This document shows positions 34,709 to 43,942 of a stretch of DNA of 64,000 nt, piece by piece. A program made the position numbers and the translations under genes. The DNA comes from Streptomyces sp. TRM49041 (GTDB taxonomy: Bacteria > Actinomycetota > Actinomycetes > Streptomycetales > Streptomycetaceae), in NCBI RefSeq assembly GCF_008271805.1, contig NZ_VSRY01000140.1, positions 81,027 to 145,026 on the forward strand, in the 5' to 3' direction. Position 1 is the stretch's first letter. Each line of letters begins with the position of its first letter. The notes beneath the pieces are model-generated. The model was not told the DNA's origin and did not search any database. It was given only the letters and a program-made list of their open reading frames with translations.

Positions 34709-35911
34709 ATGCCTCAGAACACTCCCGATGTCACTGTCGTCATCGGGGCCTACGACGCCATGCCGTACCTGGTGAAGTGTCTGGAGTCGGCGGAGGCCCA
34801 GACGATCGGCCGCGAGCGTATGGAGATCGTCGCCGTGGACGACGGGTCGACGGACGGCACGGGGGAGTATCTGGAGAAGTTCGCCGCCCGCACCCACGTG
34901 CCCATGCGCGTCGTACGACAGGCCAACTCCGGTGGCCCCGGCGGCCCGCGCAACACCGGGCTCAGGCTGGCCCGGGGCCGGTATGTCTTCTTTCTCGACG
35001 CGGACGACTACCTGGGCGAGCAGGCCCTGCAGCGCCTGGTCGCGATGGCGGACAGGGCGGGTACGGACGTGGTGCTCGGCAGGACCGTGGGCGTCAACCG
35101 CAATGCCGCCACCTCGATGTGGGGCCGTACCGTCGAGCGCGCCGACATCTTCACCTCCAACGTGAAGTACACGCTCAGCGCGCAGAAGCTGTTCCGGCGC
35201 GAGCTGCTCGTGCGCTACGGCATGCGGTTCGACGAGTCGCTGCGTACGGGCGAGGACGCGCTGTTCACGCTGGAGGCGTATCTGCGCGGCAGCGGCGTAT
35301 CGGTCGTCGCGGACTACGTCTGCTACTACCTCGTGGGCCGCGAGGACGGCAAGCACGTGACGAGGACCGGGGGTTACGCGCCACGCTTCGACTCGGCGAA
35401 GGCCCTGATGGAGCTGATCGCCCGGCATGTGCCGAAGGGCAGGAGACGCGACCTGCTGATACTGCGGCCGTTCGCCGTCACACTGCTGCCGCAGTTCGGG
35501 TCCGTCCTGCTCCGCCAGTCCGACCAGGTCCTGCGCCACAAGATGGAGCTGGCGGCACCGCTGATGGCCGCCTACTGGACGCCCGGCGTCGCACGCCGCC
35601 TGAAGCCCGAGGCCCGTCTGCGCCTCACCTGCGTGGCCCTGAACAAGCCGGACGTGCTGCGGGACGTGGTCGCCTTCCTCAAGGCCGGCACCCCACCGCG
35701 ACATACCCGCCGCCTTGGCCGCCGCTACGCGGCCTACCCCCACTTCCGCGACCCGTCGACGGGCATCCCGGACACCGCCTACGAACTCCGCGAGCAGGCC
35801 TGGCCCCGCACCCTCCCGCGCCGCGCGGCCCGCCGCCTGCTGCGCGCGGCCCGCCACACGAGGGACCGGACCCTCCGACGCCTCAGCCCTCTGATCCCCA
35901 GGAGAGGCTAG
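34709..35911 (+). CDS. Family 2 glycosyltransferase
   Basis: A 400-residue GT-A fold enzyme. The N-terminal VTVVIGAYDAMPYLVKCLESAEAQT, the acidic VDDGSTDGT, NSGGPGGPRNTGL and the metal-binding DADD in YVFFLDADDYL are all present. The catalytic-side TGEDALF follows. The C-terminal ~150 residues are basic and resemble the tails of teichoic-acid-type glycosyltransferases. ATG 34709 is chosen just before the first beta strand. The acceptor is not indicated by neighbours. Confidence 0.88.
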   Translation: MPQNTPDVTVVIGAYDAMPYLVKCLESAEAQTIGRERMEIVAVDDGSTDGTGEYLEKFAARTHVPMRVVRQANSGGPGGPRNTGLRLARGRYVFFLDADDYLGEQALQRLVAMADRAGTDVVLGRTVGVNRNAATSMWGRTVERADIFTSNVKYTLSAQKLFRRELLVRYGMRFDESLRTGEDALFTLEAYLRGSGVSVVADYVCYYLVGREDGKHVTRTGGYAPRFDSAKALMELIARHVPKGRRRDLLILRPFAVTLLPQFGSVLLRQSDQVLRHKMELAAPLMAAYWTPGVARRLKPEARLRLTCVALNKPDVLRDVVAFLKAGTPPRHTRRLGRRYAAYPHFRDPSTGIPDTAYELREQAWPRTLPRRAARRLLRAARHTRDRTLRRLSPLIPRRG

Positions 35912-35980
35912 GACCCGTCCTCCCCGCCCGAACGCCCCCTGGTCCGAACCGGCCGCGGAAGCGGTCCGGATGGCCGCCGC

Positions 35981-37126
35981 TCAGGACAGCGAGCTGACGA
36001 CCTGCTGCACCGCGGCGGCCAGTTCGGCGGGCAGCGGCGCGTAGTGGATGCCCCTCAGGCCGTTCTGCCCCTCCGCCCCCGCCATGTAGGTCAGGAACGA
36101 CTTGAGGGCGGGCAGGGAGTCCGGAGGGTTGCCCCGGTCGCACACGATCTCGTATGTGACGAGGACGATGGGCCAGGCCCCGGCCGCCTGATTCCGGTAG
36201 TCGAACCGGAGCGTCATGTCGTTCCCGTCACCGGCGACGCCGGCCGCGGCGATACCGAGCGACGCGGACTCGGCCGAGACCTGGACCGGCTCCGGCCCGC
36301 CCGTGTCCAGCCGTACGGTGGGGATCTCGGCTCGCTTCGCGAAGGACAGCTCGAAGTAGCCGATCGCGCCGCTCGTCGTCCGGACGTGCGCCGCCAGTCC
36401 GTCGGACCCGGCCGCGGAGACGCCGCCCTTGGCCCGCCACGCCTTGTCCTCCTCGTACGGCCAGTGCCGGGGCGCTGCGCCCGCGAGGTAGGCGTTGAAG
36501 TTCTGCGTCGTACCGGATCCGTCGGAGCGGTGTACCGCGCTGATCGGAGTGGGCGGCAGCTTGACGCCGGGGTTCAGCCGCCGGATCGCCGGGTCGTTCC
36601 ACACCGTGATCTCGGAGTCGAAGATCCGGGCGAGCGCGGCGGCGTCGAGGACGAGGCCGTCGACGCCGTCGAGGTTGTAGCCGATGGCGATGGGCCCGCC
36701 CACCATGGGCAGGTCGATGGCACGTCCGCCCGGGCACACCTCCGTGGAACGTGCGACCTCGTCCGGAGTCAGAGCACCGTCCGTGCCGCCCAGCTGGGTC
36801 GCACCGCGCAGGAACTGCGCGACGCCCGCGCCGGAGCCGTTGGGCGTATAGCGGATCTTCACGCCCGGGCAGGCCGACTGGTACTCCTCCGTCCAGTGTG
36901 CCATGGCGTTCTGCTGCGCCGTCGACCCCGACGCGGCCAGATATCCCCGATCGGCGCACACGATGGAACGGGACGCGGCACGGCTGTCCGGAGCGGTCTC
37001 CACACCGTCCGCGACGTCCGTGCGGAGCCCGCACGCGGACAGCGAGAGCAGCAGGGTGGCGACGCCGGCGGGCCGTACGACTCCCCCCGCGAAACGCCTG
37101 CCACGACCGCGTCGTCGATGCTGCAT
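35981..37126 (-). CDS. PstS-type phosphate-binding lipoprotein (stand-alone)
   Basis: A 381-residue periplasmic-type binding protein. The signal peptide ends in a lipobox (SLSAC), and phosphate-site motifs include ASGSTAQQNAM, NGSGAGVAQF, LPMVGGPIAIGYN and HRSDGSGTTQNF. No pstCAB permease genes lie beside it, so it is either a dispersed PstS or a PstS-like protein with another role. ATG 37126 follows GGGAGGGCGAC. A convergent glycosyltransferase gene lies upstream in coordinates. Confidence 0.85.
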   Translation of the reverse strand: MQHRRRGRGRRFAGGVVRPAGVATLLLSLSACGLRTDVADGVETAPDSRAASRSIVCADRGYLAASGSTAQQNAMAHWTEEYQSACPGVKIRYTPNGSGAGVAQFLRGATQLGGTDGALTPDEVARSTEVCPGGRAIDLPMVGGPIAIGYNLDGVDGLVLDAAALARIFDSEITVWNDPAIRRLNPGVKLPPTPISAVHRSDGSGTTQNFNAYLAGAAPRHWPYEEDKAWRAKGGVSAAGSDGLAAHVRTTSGAIGYFELSFAKRAEIPTVRLDTGGPEPVQVSAESASLGIAAAGVAGDGNDMTLRFDYRNQAAGAWPIVLVTYEIVCDRGNPPDSLPALKSFLTYMAGAEGQNGLRGIHYAPLPAELAAAVQQVVSSLS

Positions 37127-37318
37127 CTGTCGCCCTCCCCGCTCGCTCACGCCCCCGCTGGGGAGATGCTCGGCCATGCGGCCGGACCGGCGGTGAAGCC
37201 GGGGCGAACATCGGGGGACGCCGCGCGGTCGGGGAGGCGTACGGCGCGGCGCCTCCGCTGAGCCGGGTGGCCGGTACGCTGCCGGAACCGCGGGCCAGGG
37301 CCTCGCGCCGGTACCGCG

Positions 37319-37348
37319 CCGCGACTACTCCGCGACTACTCCGCGACT
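37319..37348. repeat. Short direct repeat at the arsR 3' end
   Basis: Three consecutive copies of an 11-base unit CGCGACTACTC (the last diverging) run into the arsR stop codon. It is a slippage-prone tract with no evident function. Confidence 0.6.
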
Positions 37349-37721
37349 ACGCCGCCACCGCGCCGGTGAGGAGCTTGCCCATCGCGGCGAGTACCGACGG
37401 CTCGACCCGGTAGTAGACCCATGTGCCGCGCCGCTCCGAGGTGAGCAGTCCGGCCTCCTTGAGCTTCTTCAGGTGGTGGGAGACGGTCGGCTGGGACACG
37501 CCCACGTCGGAGATGTCGCACACGCACGCCTCCCCGCCCGCGTGCGAGGCGACCGCCGAGAACAGCCGCAGCCGCACCGGATCACCCAGCGCCTTGAACA
37601 TTCGCGCGGCCGTCTCGGCCTCGTCGGCGGTCATCGGGCGCTCGGTCAGCGGCGGGCAGCACGGGGCCACGGTCGCACCCGGGCCGGATTCCAGCAGCGG
37701 CAGCACCTTGGCATTTGACAT
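37347..37721 (-). CDS. arsR: ArsR-family arsenic-type repressor
   Basis: A 124-residue winged-helix repressor. The metalloid site CVCDI (ACVCDISDV) matches the ELCVCDL motif of classical ArsR, and the recognition helix follows (SQPTVSHHLKKLKEAGLL). An N-terminal CCPP pair could also bind metal. ATG 37721 overlaps its predicted operator region (37725-37747). No arsenic transporter or reductase gene is adjacent; the identical operator 9.6 kb away, before the flavoprotein gene, is the visible link to function. Confidence 0.88.
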   Translation of the reverse strand: MSNAKVLPLLESGPGATVAPCCPPLTERPMTADEAETAARMFKALGDPVRLRLFSAVASHAGGEACVCDISDVGVSQPTVSHHLKKLKEAGLLTSERRGTWVYYRVEPSVLAAMGKLLTGAVAA

Positions 37722-37724
37722 ACA

Positions 37725-37747
37725 TCTATGTTGACACATGTCGAACC
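37725..37747. promoter_or_regulatory. Predicted ArsR operator
   Basis: TCTATGTTGAC, four variable bases, GTCGAA, starting 4 bp from the arsR ATG. It matches the site at 28111-28133 in the same orientation. Confidence 0.65.
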
Positions 37748-37945
37748 AGTGGGAGGTGGGCGGTCATGGCGTCGTCCATCTCGTCGGGCGGCAGACAGCC
37801 GGTGCCCTCGTCGAGTGACTCTGTGAACCTTTCCGCCTCGAACCCCGACTGTCTCGATGACGTAAGCCGGAACGCCGGAATGCCGGAACGAAGACGACGG
37901 ACGACGGACGACGCATGGCGCATGGCGCGGGACAGGGAGGTGCGA

Positions 37946-38509
37946 GTGAGCGCCGACGGGCGTGACGGGCGTGACGGGCTGCTGGTGGTGCGCTGCCAGC
38001 TCGGGGAGCGAGAGGCGTTCCGTGAGCTGGTGGGCGTCTGGCATGTCCCTCTGTGGCGCTATGTGCGCGGCATGGTCGACTCGCCGCACCTCGCGGACGA
38101 TCTCGCCCAGGAGGCGTGGGTCGCGGTGATGCGCGGACTGCCGTGTCTGCGGGAGCCCGAGCGGTTCGCCCCGTGGCTGTTCACCATCGCCCGGCGCACG
38201 GTCGCCGACCACCTGCGGCAGAGGTACCGGGCTTCGGAGACGCCCGTGGAGGAGGTGGAGGAGGCGGACGCCGTCGTCGTCGCCGACGACGGGCTCGGCG
38301 GCGTCCTGACCACCATGGAGATCGAAGCCGGCCTCAGCGGGCTGCCGCCCCTGGAACGCGAGGTGCTGATCCTGTTCCACCTGCAGGACCTGCCCCTGGC
38401 GTCGTGCGCGGAGGTGCTCGGCGTACCGCCCGGCACGGTCAAGAGCAGGCTGCACCGCGCGCGACGCATGCTGCGGGACATCCTTGACGAGAGGGGATAC
38501 GAGGCATGA
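37946..38509 (+). CDS. ECF-type RNA polymerase sigma factor
   Basis: A 187-residue sigma factor. Region 2 includes FRELVGVWHVPLWRYVRGMV, DDLAQEAWVAVMRGL and the -10 contacts near FAPWLFTIARR. Region 4 is LPPLEREVLILFHLQDLPLA with SCAEVLGVPPGTVKSRLHRARRML. GTG 37946 follows GGGAGG. Its stop overlaps the start of a membrane protein (ATGA), which probably acts as its anti-sigma or sensor. The promoter region is shared with the arsR side. Confidence 0.9.
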   Translation: MSADGRDGRDGLLVVRCQLGEREAFRELVGVWHVPLWRYVRGMVDSPHLADDLAQEAWVAVMRGLPCLREPERFAPWLFTIARRTVADHLRQRYRASETPVEEVEEADAVVVADDGLGGVLTTMEIEAGLSGLPPLEREVLILFHLQDLPLASCAEVLGVPPGTVKSRLHRARRMLRDILDERGYEA

Positions 38510-39003
38510 GCGAGCAGAACCCCGCGGCTCGGCGGGATGTGCCCGAGGAGTTGGAGCGCGCCCTGGCCCAGGAGGTCTCGCTGCGCTCCCGGATGCGCTA
38601 CGTGGCCGTGGGGCTGGCGGGCGGGTGCGCGGCGGCACTGATCGGAGTGCTGTGGGCGACCGAGCCGCGCTCCCTTCCCGTACGCACCCAGGCCGCCTTC
38701 GCCGGACTGATCGCCATCGGGCTGGCCTGGACCGCCGTCGCCGGTTGGGTGCTGACCAGGCGCCGACCGCTGTTCGCCCGGGACCGGGTCCTGGGGGCCG
38801 GGCTCGCCCTCGTGGCCGGTGTGGTCACCGGCGTCGCCGGGACGGCGCTGGCAGCGGCGCGCGGCACCCCGGCCGAGGCCCTGGCCACGGCCCTGGCCGG
38901 TGCCGTACTCAGCACCGCCGCGGGACTCGTCCTGGTGCGCGCACGGGCCCGCCGACGCGAACTGCTCCGGCTGCGGGACACCCTGCGGCGGGAGAACTCC
39001 TGA
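38506..39003 (+). CDS. Membrane protein coupled to ECF sigma factor (putative anti-sigma)
   Basis: A 165-residue protein. A charged N-terminus (about 30 residues) precedes four hydrophobic segments (about 32-51, 62-82, 93-113, 121-141) and a basic tail. The start overlaps the sigma stop by 4 bp, the standard position for an anti-sigma factor. It has no zinc-type HxxxCxxC motif. The pairing by position is strong, the biochemical role inferred. Confidence 0.75.
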   Translation: MSEQNPAARRDVPEELERALAQEVSLRSRMRYVAVGLAGGCAAALIGVLWATEPRSLPVRTQAAFAGLIAIGLAWTAVAGWVLTRRRPLFARDRVLGAGLALVAGVVTGVAGTALAAARGTPAEALATALAGAVLSTAAGLVLVRARARRRELLRLRDTLRRENS

Positions 39004-39056
39004 AGGCCCGCCTACGTACCGTCCAACCCATCCACATCACCAGAAGGAGATTCGCC

Positions 39057-39194
39057 ATGAAAAACAAGATCCTTCCCATCGGCCCTCTCGCCCTTGCTCT
39101 CCGCCTCCACGACGCGGGCAGGCGCACGGTCCTCCTCGTCGCGGCGCTGGTCGGCGCGGCGCTGCTGGCAGGGGTCGGCCTGCTCCTGACCTGA
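39057..39194 (+). CDS. Small membrane protein in the sigma operon
   Basis: A 45-residue peptide with a strong AGAAGGAG site. It has one membrane helix (VLLVAALVGAALLAGVGLLL) after a basic segment. It lies 53 bp after the anti-sigma-like gene, so it is likely in the same operon. Function unknown. Confidence 0.7.
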   Translation: MKNKILPIGPLALALRLHDAGRRTVLLVAALVGAALLAGVGLLLT

Positions 39195-39292
39195 GCCGTC
39201 GGCTCCGGAGCGCGCCGACGACGCCTTCGTCGTGCGGTGACCATGGCTCGTAGGGTGGCCGGGACACCGCATCCGATGAAGGGAAGCGCGCC

Positions 39293-40630
39293 GTGGGCTG
39301 GGACACCGGACTGTTGCAGCAGCTCAGTGCCCATGACGACCTGCCGGGAATGCAGCGGTGGCTCGCCGAGCGTCAGCCGTACGAGATCGCCGACGAACTG
39401 GCCCGTATGGATGCCGCCTTCGCCGTGGTGCCCTTCCGGCTGCTGGACAAGGACCGGGCGCTGGCGGTGTTCGAGGAGCTGGAGCCGGTCGACCAGCAGC
39501 AGCTGTTGCTCGGGCTGCGGGACCACACGTTCCGGGACCTCGTGGAGGCGATGGACCCGGACGACCGGGCCCGCATGCTGGGAGAGGCGCCGGCGAAGGT
39601 CGCCAAGCGGGTGCTGGCGGGCCTGAGTCCGCACGAGCGGCGGATGACGGCGGCGCTCCTCGGCTATCCCGAAGGGTCGGTCGGCCGCGTCATGTCACCG
39701 GAGACGGTGGCGCTCCCGCAGGGCCTGACGGCGCAGCAGGCGTTGGACACCGTACGGGAGAAGGGGGAGGCGGCCGAGACCGTGTACACCCTTCCGGTGG
39801 TCGACGCGGGCCGGAAGCTCGTCGGGGTCGCCACCCTGCGGGACATCATCCTGAGCCCGCGGGACCGGCCGCTGGCCGAGCTCGTGGACCGCGAGACACC
39901 GCGCGTCCATGCGACCGAGCCGGCCGAGGACGCGGCCCGCCTGATGCGGGAGACCAACATCCTGGGCCTGCCGGTCGTCGACAGCGAGGAGCGGCTGCTG
40001 GGCCTGTTGACCATCGACGACGCGGTGGAGGTCATCGAGGCCGCCGACACCGAGGACGCCGCACGCCAGTCCGCCGCCGCTCCCTGGACCGGCCACTACA
40101 TGGTCGCGAGCGTCTGGCAGCTCGCCCGGGCCCGGGTGGTCTGGCTGCTGCTCCTCATCGTCGCCGCCACGCTCACCGTCAACGTCCTGCAGATCTTCGA
40201 GGCCACCCTCGAACAGGTCACCGCGCTCGCCCTGTTCATCCCCCTCCTCGTCGGTACGGGCGGCAACGCCGGCGCACAGGCCGCCACCGCCACCGTCCGC
40301 GCGCTGGCGGTCGGTGAGGTCCGCGGCAGCGACCTGCCCAAGGTGGTGTGGCGGGAATGCCGGGTGGGGCTGCTGCTCGGGGTGATGCTGGCTCTGGTCG
40401 GCATGGTGGTCGGAGCCCTGCTCGTCGACGCCCGCATCGCCCTCGTCGTAGCCGTCTCGCTCGTACTGATCTGCTCCTGGGCGGCCGGCGTGGGCGCCAC
40501 GATGCCGCTGCTCGCCAAGCGTCTGCGCATCGACCCCGCGGTCGTGTCCGCCCCCATGGTCACGACGCTCGTGGACGCCACGGGCCTGATCATCTACTTC
40601 GTCACCGCGAGGGCCGTTCTCGGCGTCTGA
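39293..40630 (+). CDS. mgtE: MgtE-family magnesium transporter
   Basis: A 445-residue channel/transporter. The N domain (about residues 10-125) is superhelical and is followed by two CBS domains (about 130-255, for example VGRVMSPETVALP and TNILGLPVVDSEERLLGLLTIDDA). The C-terminal half has five membrane helices with the pore motif GTGGNAGAQAATATVRALA. This is the normal Mg2+-gated layout. GTG 39293 follows AAGGGAA. Convergent with a SHOCT protein gene. Confidence 0.93.
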   Translation: MGWDTGLLQQLSAHDDLPGMQRWLAERQPYEIADELARMDAAFAVVPFRLLDKDRALAVFEELEPVDQQQLLLGLRDHTFRDLVEAMDPDDRARMLGEAPAKVAKRVLAGLSPHERRMTAALLGYPEGSVGRVMSPETVALPQGLTAQQALDTVREKGEAAETVYTLPVVDAGRKLVGVATLRDIILSPRDRPLAELVDRETPRVHATEPAEDAARLMRETNILGLPVVDSEERLLGLLTIDDAVEVIEAADTEDAARQSAAAPWTGHYMVASVWQLARARVVWLLLLIVAATLTVNVLQIFEATLEQVTALALFIPLLVGTGGNAGAQAATATVRALAVGEVRGSDLPKVVWRECRVGLLLGVMLALVGMVVGALLVDARIALVVAVSLVLICSWAAGVGATMPLLAKRLRIDPAVVSAPMVTTLVDATGLIIYFVTARAVLGV

Positions 40631-40792
40631 GGGCACCCGGGTGCACCGCAGGGCCGGGCGGCGGACAGTGGCCACCCGTTCCTCGGTGAGGGTGCCGCAC
40701 AGGGCGGCGAGGGCCCGGCCACCGCGTGACGTCTCAGCGGACGAGGACCCCTTCTACGCCCAGGGGCACTCCGCGGCCGCGTGGCAGGGTTC

Positions 40793-41056
40793 TCATCGGG
40801 GTCGTCGCCGGTGCTCGGCGAGTTTCTTACGGGCCTCGGAGTATGTGTCGGCGTCGATCTCGCCAGAGGCGAAGCGCCGGTCGAGGACGTCTTCCGGGGT
40901 CTCCCCCGGAGTCTCATCGCGATAAGTGCCGCCACCGCGAGAAGGGTGGTGCTGCGTGAGACGGACCACCGCCCACACGACCAGGCCGATCACCGCGATC
41001 CACAGCAGCGGCATGAAGGCCATCCATGCCCAGCTCCCATTGTCATCCCAGTGCAT
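40793..41056 (-). CDS. SHOCT-domain membrane protein
   Basis: An 87-residue protein. An N-terminal helix crosses the membrane (AWMAFMPLLWIAVIGLVVWAVV) and a C-terminal SHOCT motif follows (EDVLDRRFASGEIDADTYSEARKKL). SHOCT domains are short oligomerisation modules. ATG 41056 is chosen because GAGAGGAGG lies 7 bases upstream. Monocistronic. Confidence 0.9.
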   Translation of the reverse strand: MHWDDNGSWAWMAFMPLLWIAVIGLVVWAVVRLTQHHPSRGGGTYRDETPGETPEDVLDRRFASGEIDADTYSEARKKLAEHRRRPR

Positions 41057-41178
41057 CCCGTTCACCTCCTCTCACCTCCTCGGATCACCTTCTCGGAGGG
41101 TTCTACTCCCAGTGTGTGCCCTCGGCGCGGCAGGCACGATGGGCCGTTCGGCCCGCCGTGCGCTGTGGTGTCCGCGGG

Positions 41179-42132
41179 TCACATCGGGTCGGGTGCCGCG
41201 TGGGGTGGGTGCGGAGGGGCTGTGGCGGGTGTCGGGGTGAGGGCGCCGTCGTAGAGGCGGAACAGGCGCAGGCGGCCGGGGGCCTGGTCGGCCTCGGCCG
41301 CGAGGGCCTCCCAACACTGTGCGGCCAGGGCGCGGGCGCGGGTGCCGGCCCAGGGCTGAGGGAGCAGTTCGGGGGGCAGCAGCGGGTCGGGTTCCATGGC
41401 GGTGGTGAAGGCAGCCGCCAGCTCGATCGCGTACGTCAGGCGCTCGGTGCCCGTGAGGCGGTCCGGGCCGGACACCCGGGCCAGGCGGGCTGCGGCGAGG
41501 GCGGCGAGCGCCTCGTGGCGGTCCGCGATCTGCTGGAGCGGCCAGAGCAACGCGGCCAGCCGGGCCGGGGCGGCCTCGTCACCGACCCTCAGATCGCGGC
41601 TGGTGAGGCGGGTGAGGGAGGGCAGGACGCCCAGGTGGCGGGTGTGGGCTTCGACGATGTCGCCGATGGCGTTGGCGCTGACGTAGAGCCCGCCCTGGAG
41701 GGGTGCCGCGCCGAGGTGGAGGAGCGTGTCGCGCAGCGTGTCGCGGGCGTGGCGGGCGGTTTCGGGGATGGCGAAGGCGAACAGGTGCCAGGTCCCGTCC
41801 CAGGGGGCGAGCCCCCGGTCCTGCCGGTAGGCGTGGCGGACGTACTCCACGTCCGGCGCGATGGCGCCGGTCGCGTCGGCCGTGGCGTGGAGCAGGGCCT
41901 TGCGGCCGCGGCCCTCCTGGGTGAACCGGCCCTCGGCGACGAGCCGTTTGAGGCAGAGCCGGACCTGCTGGTCGGTCATGCCGAGGGCTCCGGCGACGGC
42001 GTACAGCTCGCCGGCGTCGACGCTGCCGTCCTCGCGGACGAGGGCGAACACCAGGGTCCTGGTGCCGATCCCGGGCGCGGCGGCCTCCGCGGCGGGCTCC
42101 GCCGCGGGGGCCGCCGTCGGCCTGCTGGTCAT
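41179..42132 (-). CDS. PaaX-like transcriptional regulator
   Basis: A 317-residue regulator. An N-terminal winged helix (residues 20-85: TRTLVFALVREDGSVDAGEL, GALGMTDQQVRLCLKRLVAEG) is followed by the PaaX-type middle domain (WDGTWHLFAFAIPETARHARDTLRDTLLHLG, GGLYVSANA) and a C-terminal helical domain. PaaX proteins sense aryl-CoA thioesters in phenylacetate pathways, but no such pathway genes are near. ATG 42132 overlaps the stop of the upstream GNAT gene (ATGA). Confidence 0.87.
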   Translation of the reverse strand: MTSRPTAAPAAEPAAEAAAPGIGTRTLVFALVREDGSVDAGELYAVAGALGMTDQQVRLCLKRLVAEGRFTQEGRGRKALLHATADATGAIAPDVEYVRHAYRQDRGLAPWDGTWHLFAFAIPETARHARDTLRDTLLHLGAAPLQGGLYVSANAIGDIVEAHTRHLGVLPSLTRLTSRDLRVGDEAAPARLAALLWPLQQIADRHEALAALAAARLARVSGPDRLTGTERLTYAIELAAAFTTAMEPDPLLPPELLPQPWAGTRARALAAQCWEALAAEADQAPGRLRLFRLYDGALTPTPATAPPHPPHAAPDPM

Positions 42133-42770
42133 CGCTGCTGCTCCAAGGGGTCGCCGGATACGCCGTCGCCCGGGTGGGCCGGGACGGCGCGATGCATCGT
42201 AGTCACCGCACCGAAGCCCATCAGGTGCCTGAGGTACGGGGTCCGCCCGGTGCGTACGGCGGTGAACCCGCGCCGCTCGTAGAGGGCGCGGGCACGCGGG
42301 TTGACGTCGATGACGTCCAGCCGGACCCGGGAGCAGCCGTGTTCGGCGGCGACAGCGGCGATCTCCGTGAGCAGCAGGCCGCCGATGCCACCGCCCCGGT
42401 GGGCGGGGTCGACGGCGATGCCGTCCATGACGAGTTCCCGCGGCTCGGGAGTGCGCTCGAGCAGCGCCAGCACGGCGAGCCGTGGCAGGCCGCGGAACAG
42501 CCCGTAACTGGAGAGCACATCGCGCACCCCACCGCCGGTCAGGCCGCGCCCGCCGAGCTGGTAGCCGGCCACCCCCACGATGTGGCCGCCGGGGGCCAGC
42601 GCGACCGCGGCGCGGTCGTGGTGGAGGTGGCGGGCGATGAAGGCGCGGCCGTGCTCGGCCGGGCCCAGGGCAGCCCCGAGCTTGCGGCCGAAGGCTTCCC
42701 AGTACAGCTCGGCGACCCTCTCCTCGGCGCCCCGGGGCACACCGCGACGGATGACTGTTGCTGCGTCCAT
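42129..42770 (-). CDS. GNAT-family acetyltransferase
   Basis: A 213-residue acetyltransferase. The acetyl-CoA motif A reads AVDPAHRGGGIGGLLLTEIAAVAAEHG, followed by VRLDVIDVNPRARALYERRGF, the classical motif B. The substrate is unknown. It is the first gene of a two-gene operon with the PaaX regulator. ATG 42770; the upstream gap is AT-rich and shared with the divergent hydrolase gene. Confidence 0.9.
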   Translation of the reverse strand: MDAATVIRRGVPRGAEERVAELYWEAFGRKLGAALGPAEHGRAFIARHLHHDRAAVALAPGGHIVGVAGYQLGGRGLTGGGVRDVLSSYGLFRGLPRLAVLALLERTPEPRELVMDGIAVDPAHRGGGIGGLLLTEIAAVAAEHGCSRVRLDVIDVNPRARALYERRGFTAVRTGRTPYLRHLMGFGAVTTMHRAVPAHPGDGVSGDPLEQQR

Positions 42771-42868
42771 GACTCTCCTCGCGTACTCGCTCGCATCCTA
42801 CGAACAAACATAATACGGTCGAAATAAGAACGAGCGTTTTTGAGTCGATAGTTTTCCTTGGGGGACGG
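42771..42868. promoter_or_regulatory. AT-rich divergent promoter region
   Basis: A 98-bp spacer between the GNAT and hydrolase starts, with a markedly AT-rich centre (about 42,798-42,850). It has CGCTCG and CGAGCG as widely spaced inverted half-sites. It is a likely place for PaaX-type binding; the assignment is a guess. Confidence 0.4.
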
Positions 42869-43942
42869 ATGCCGACGAGACCGCGACGCAATGCATCGAC
42901 GCGCCGCCGCCGGGTGGTGCGAGCCATGCTCGCGACCCTGTCCGCGCTGGTGGTCGTGGCGGCCGGCCTGGGCGGGCTGGTGCTCTGGCAGAACACCTAC
43001 GAGCTGCGAGAAGAGGCCGTGACCGTGCGGCACGGCGGCCGGACCCTGCACGGGGTACTGGCCCTGCCCGAGCAGGGGAAGGGACCTTTCCCCCTGGTGG
43101 TCTTCGTCCACGGGGACGGCCCGGTGGACGCCACGCACGAGACCTTCTACCGGCCTATGTGGGAGGCATTCGCCCGGGCCGGATACGCCTCCCTGTCCTG
43201 GAACAAGCCGGGCGTGGGCGGAGCGCCGGGTGACTGGCTCGACCAGACCATGGAGGACCGGGCGCAGGAGGCCGTCGACGCGATCGCCTGGGCCCGGCAG
43301 CGGCCGGACGTCGACGGCAGCCGGATCGGCTTGTGGGGTGCCAGCCAGGCCGGCTGGGTGCTGCCCGAGATCGCCGCCCGGGACGGCCGGATCCGGTTCG
43401 CCATCGCCGTCTCACCCGCCGTCAACTGGCACCGGCAGGGCCGCTACAACCTCCTCGCCGAGCTGCGTCGCGACGGTGCCTCCGACGCCGAAGTCGCCGC
43501 CGCCCTGCGCCGCCGCGCGACCGGGCTGGAGCTGCTCGGGCGGGGCGCCACATACGAGGAGTACGTGCGGGCCGTCGGGGACCCGCAGGGCATGACGGCC
43601 GCCCGCTGGCGGTTCGTCTCCAAGAACCACACCGCCGACGCCGGCGCCGACCTGCCGGCCCTGCGCGGCGTTCCCGTCCTGCTGGTGCTCGCCGGACACG
43701 ACGTGCACGTGGACACGGCGGAAACCGAGGTCGCCTACCGGCGGCTGCTTCCCGGACAGTCGCTGCGCGTCGTCCGCTACCCCGACGCCACCCACAGCCT
43801 GGTCAGACACGACCTGGAGACCTCGTCGCTGCGCCTGACCCTGACCGCGCTGTGCGCGCCACGGGCCCTCTTCGCCGAGGGCTTCCTGGCCGACCAGCGG
43901 CACTTCCTGTCCGCCCTCGACACCGAAGAAGCGAAGCGATGA
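42869..43942 (+). CDS. Membrane-anchored alpha/beta hydrolase
   Basis: A 357-residue hydrolase. A basic N-terminus and hydrophobic anchor (LATLSALVVVAAGLGGLVLW) suggest an exported, anchored enzyme. The fold shows VVFVHGDGP (oxyanion side), the nucleophile elbow GASQAG and a late histidine in DATHSLVRHD, with the acidic residue in LAGHDVHVD. ATG 42869 follows GGGGGA. Its stop overlaps the DUF418 gene by 4 bp. Substrate unknown. Confidence 0.86.
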   Translation: MPTRPRRNASTRRRRVVRAMLATLSALVVVAAGLGGLVLWQNTYELREEAVTVRHGGRTLHGVLALPEQGKGPFPLVVFVHGDGPVDATHETFYRPMWEAFARAGYASLSWNKPGVGGAPGDWLDQTMEDRAQEAVDAIAWARQRPDVDGSRIGLWGASQAGWVLPEIAARDGRIRFAIAVSPAVNWHRQGRYNLLAELRRDGASDAEVAAALRRRATGLELLGRGATYEEYVRAVGDPQGMTAARWRFVSKNHTADAGADLPALRGVPVLLVLAGHDVHVDTAETEVAYRRLLPGQSLRVVRYPDATHSLVRHDLETSSLRLTLTALCAPRALFAEGFLADQRHFLSALDTEEAKR

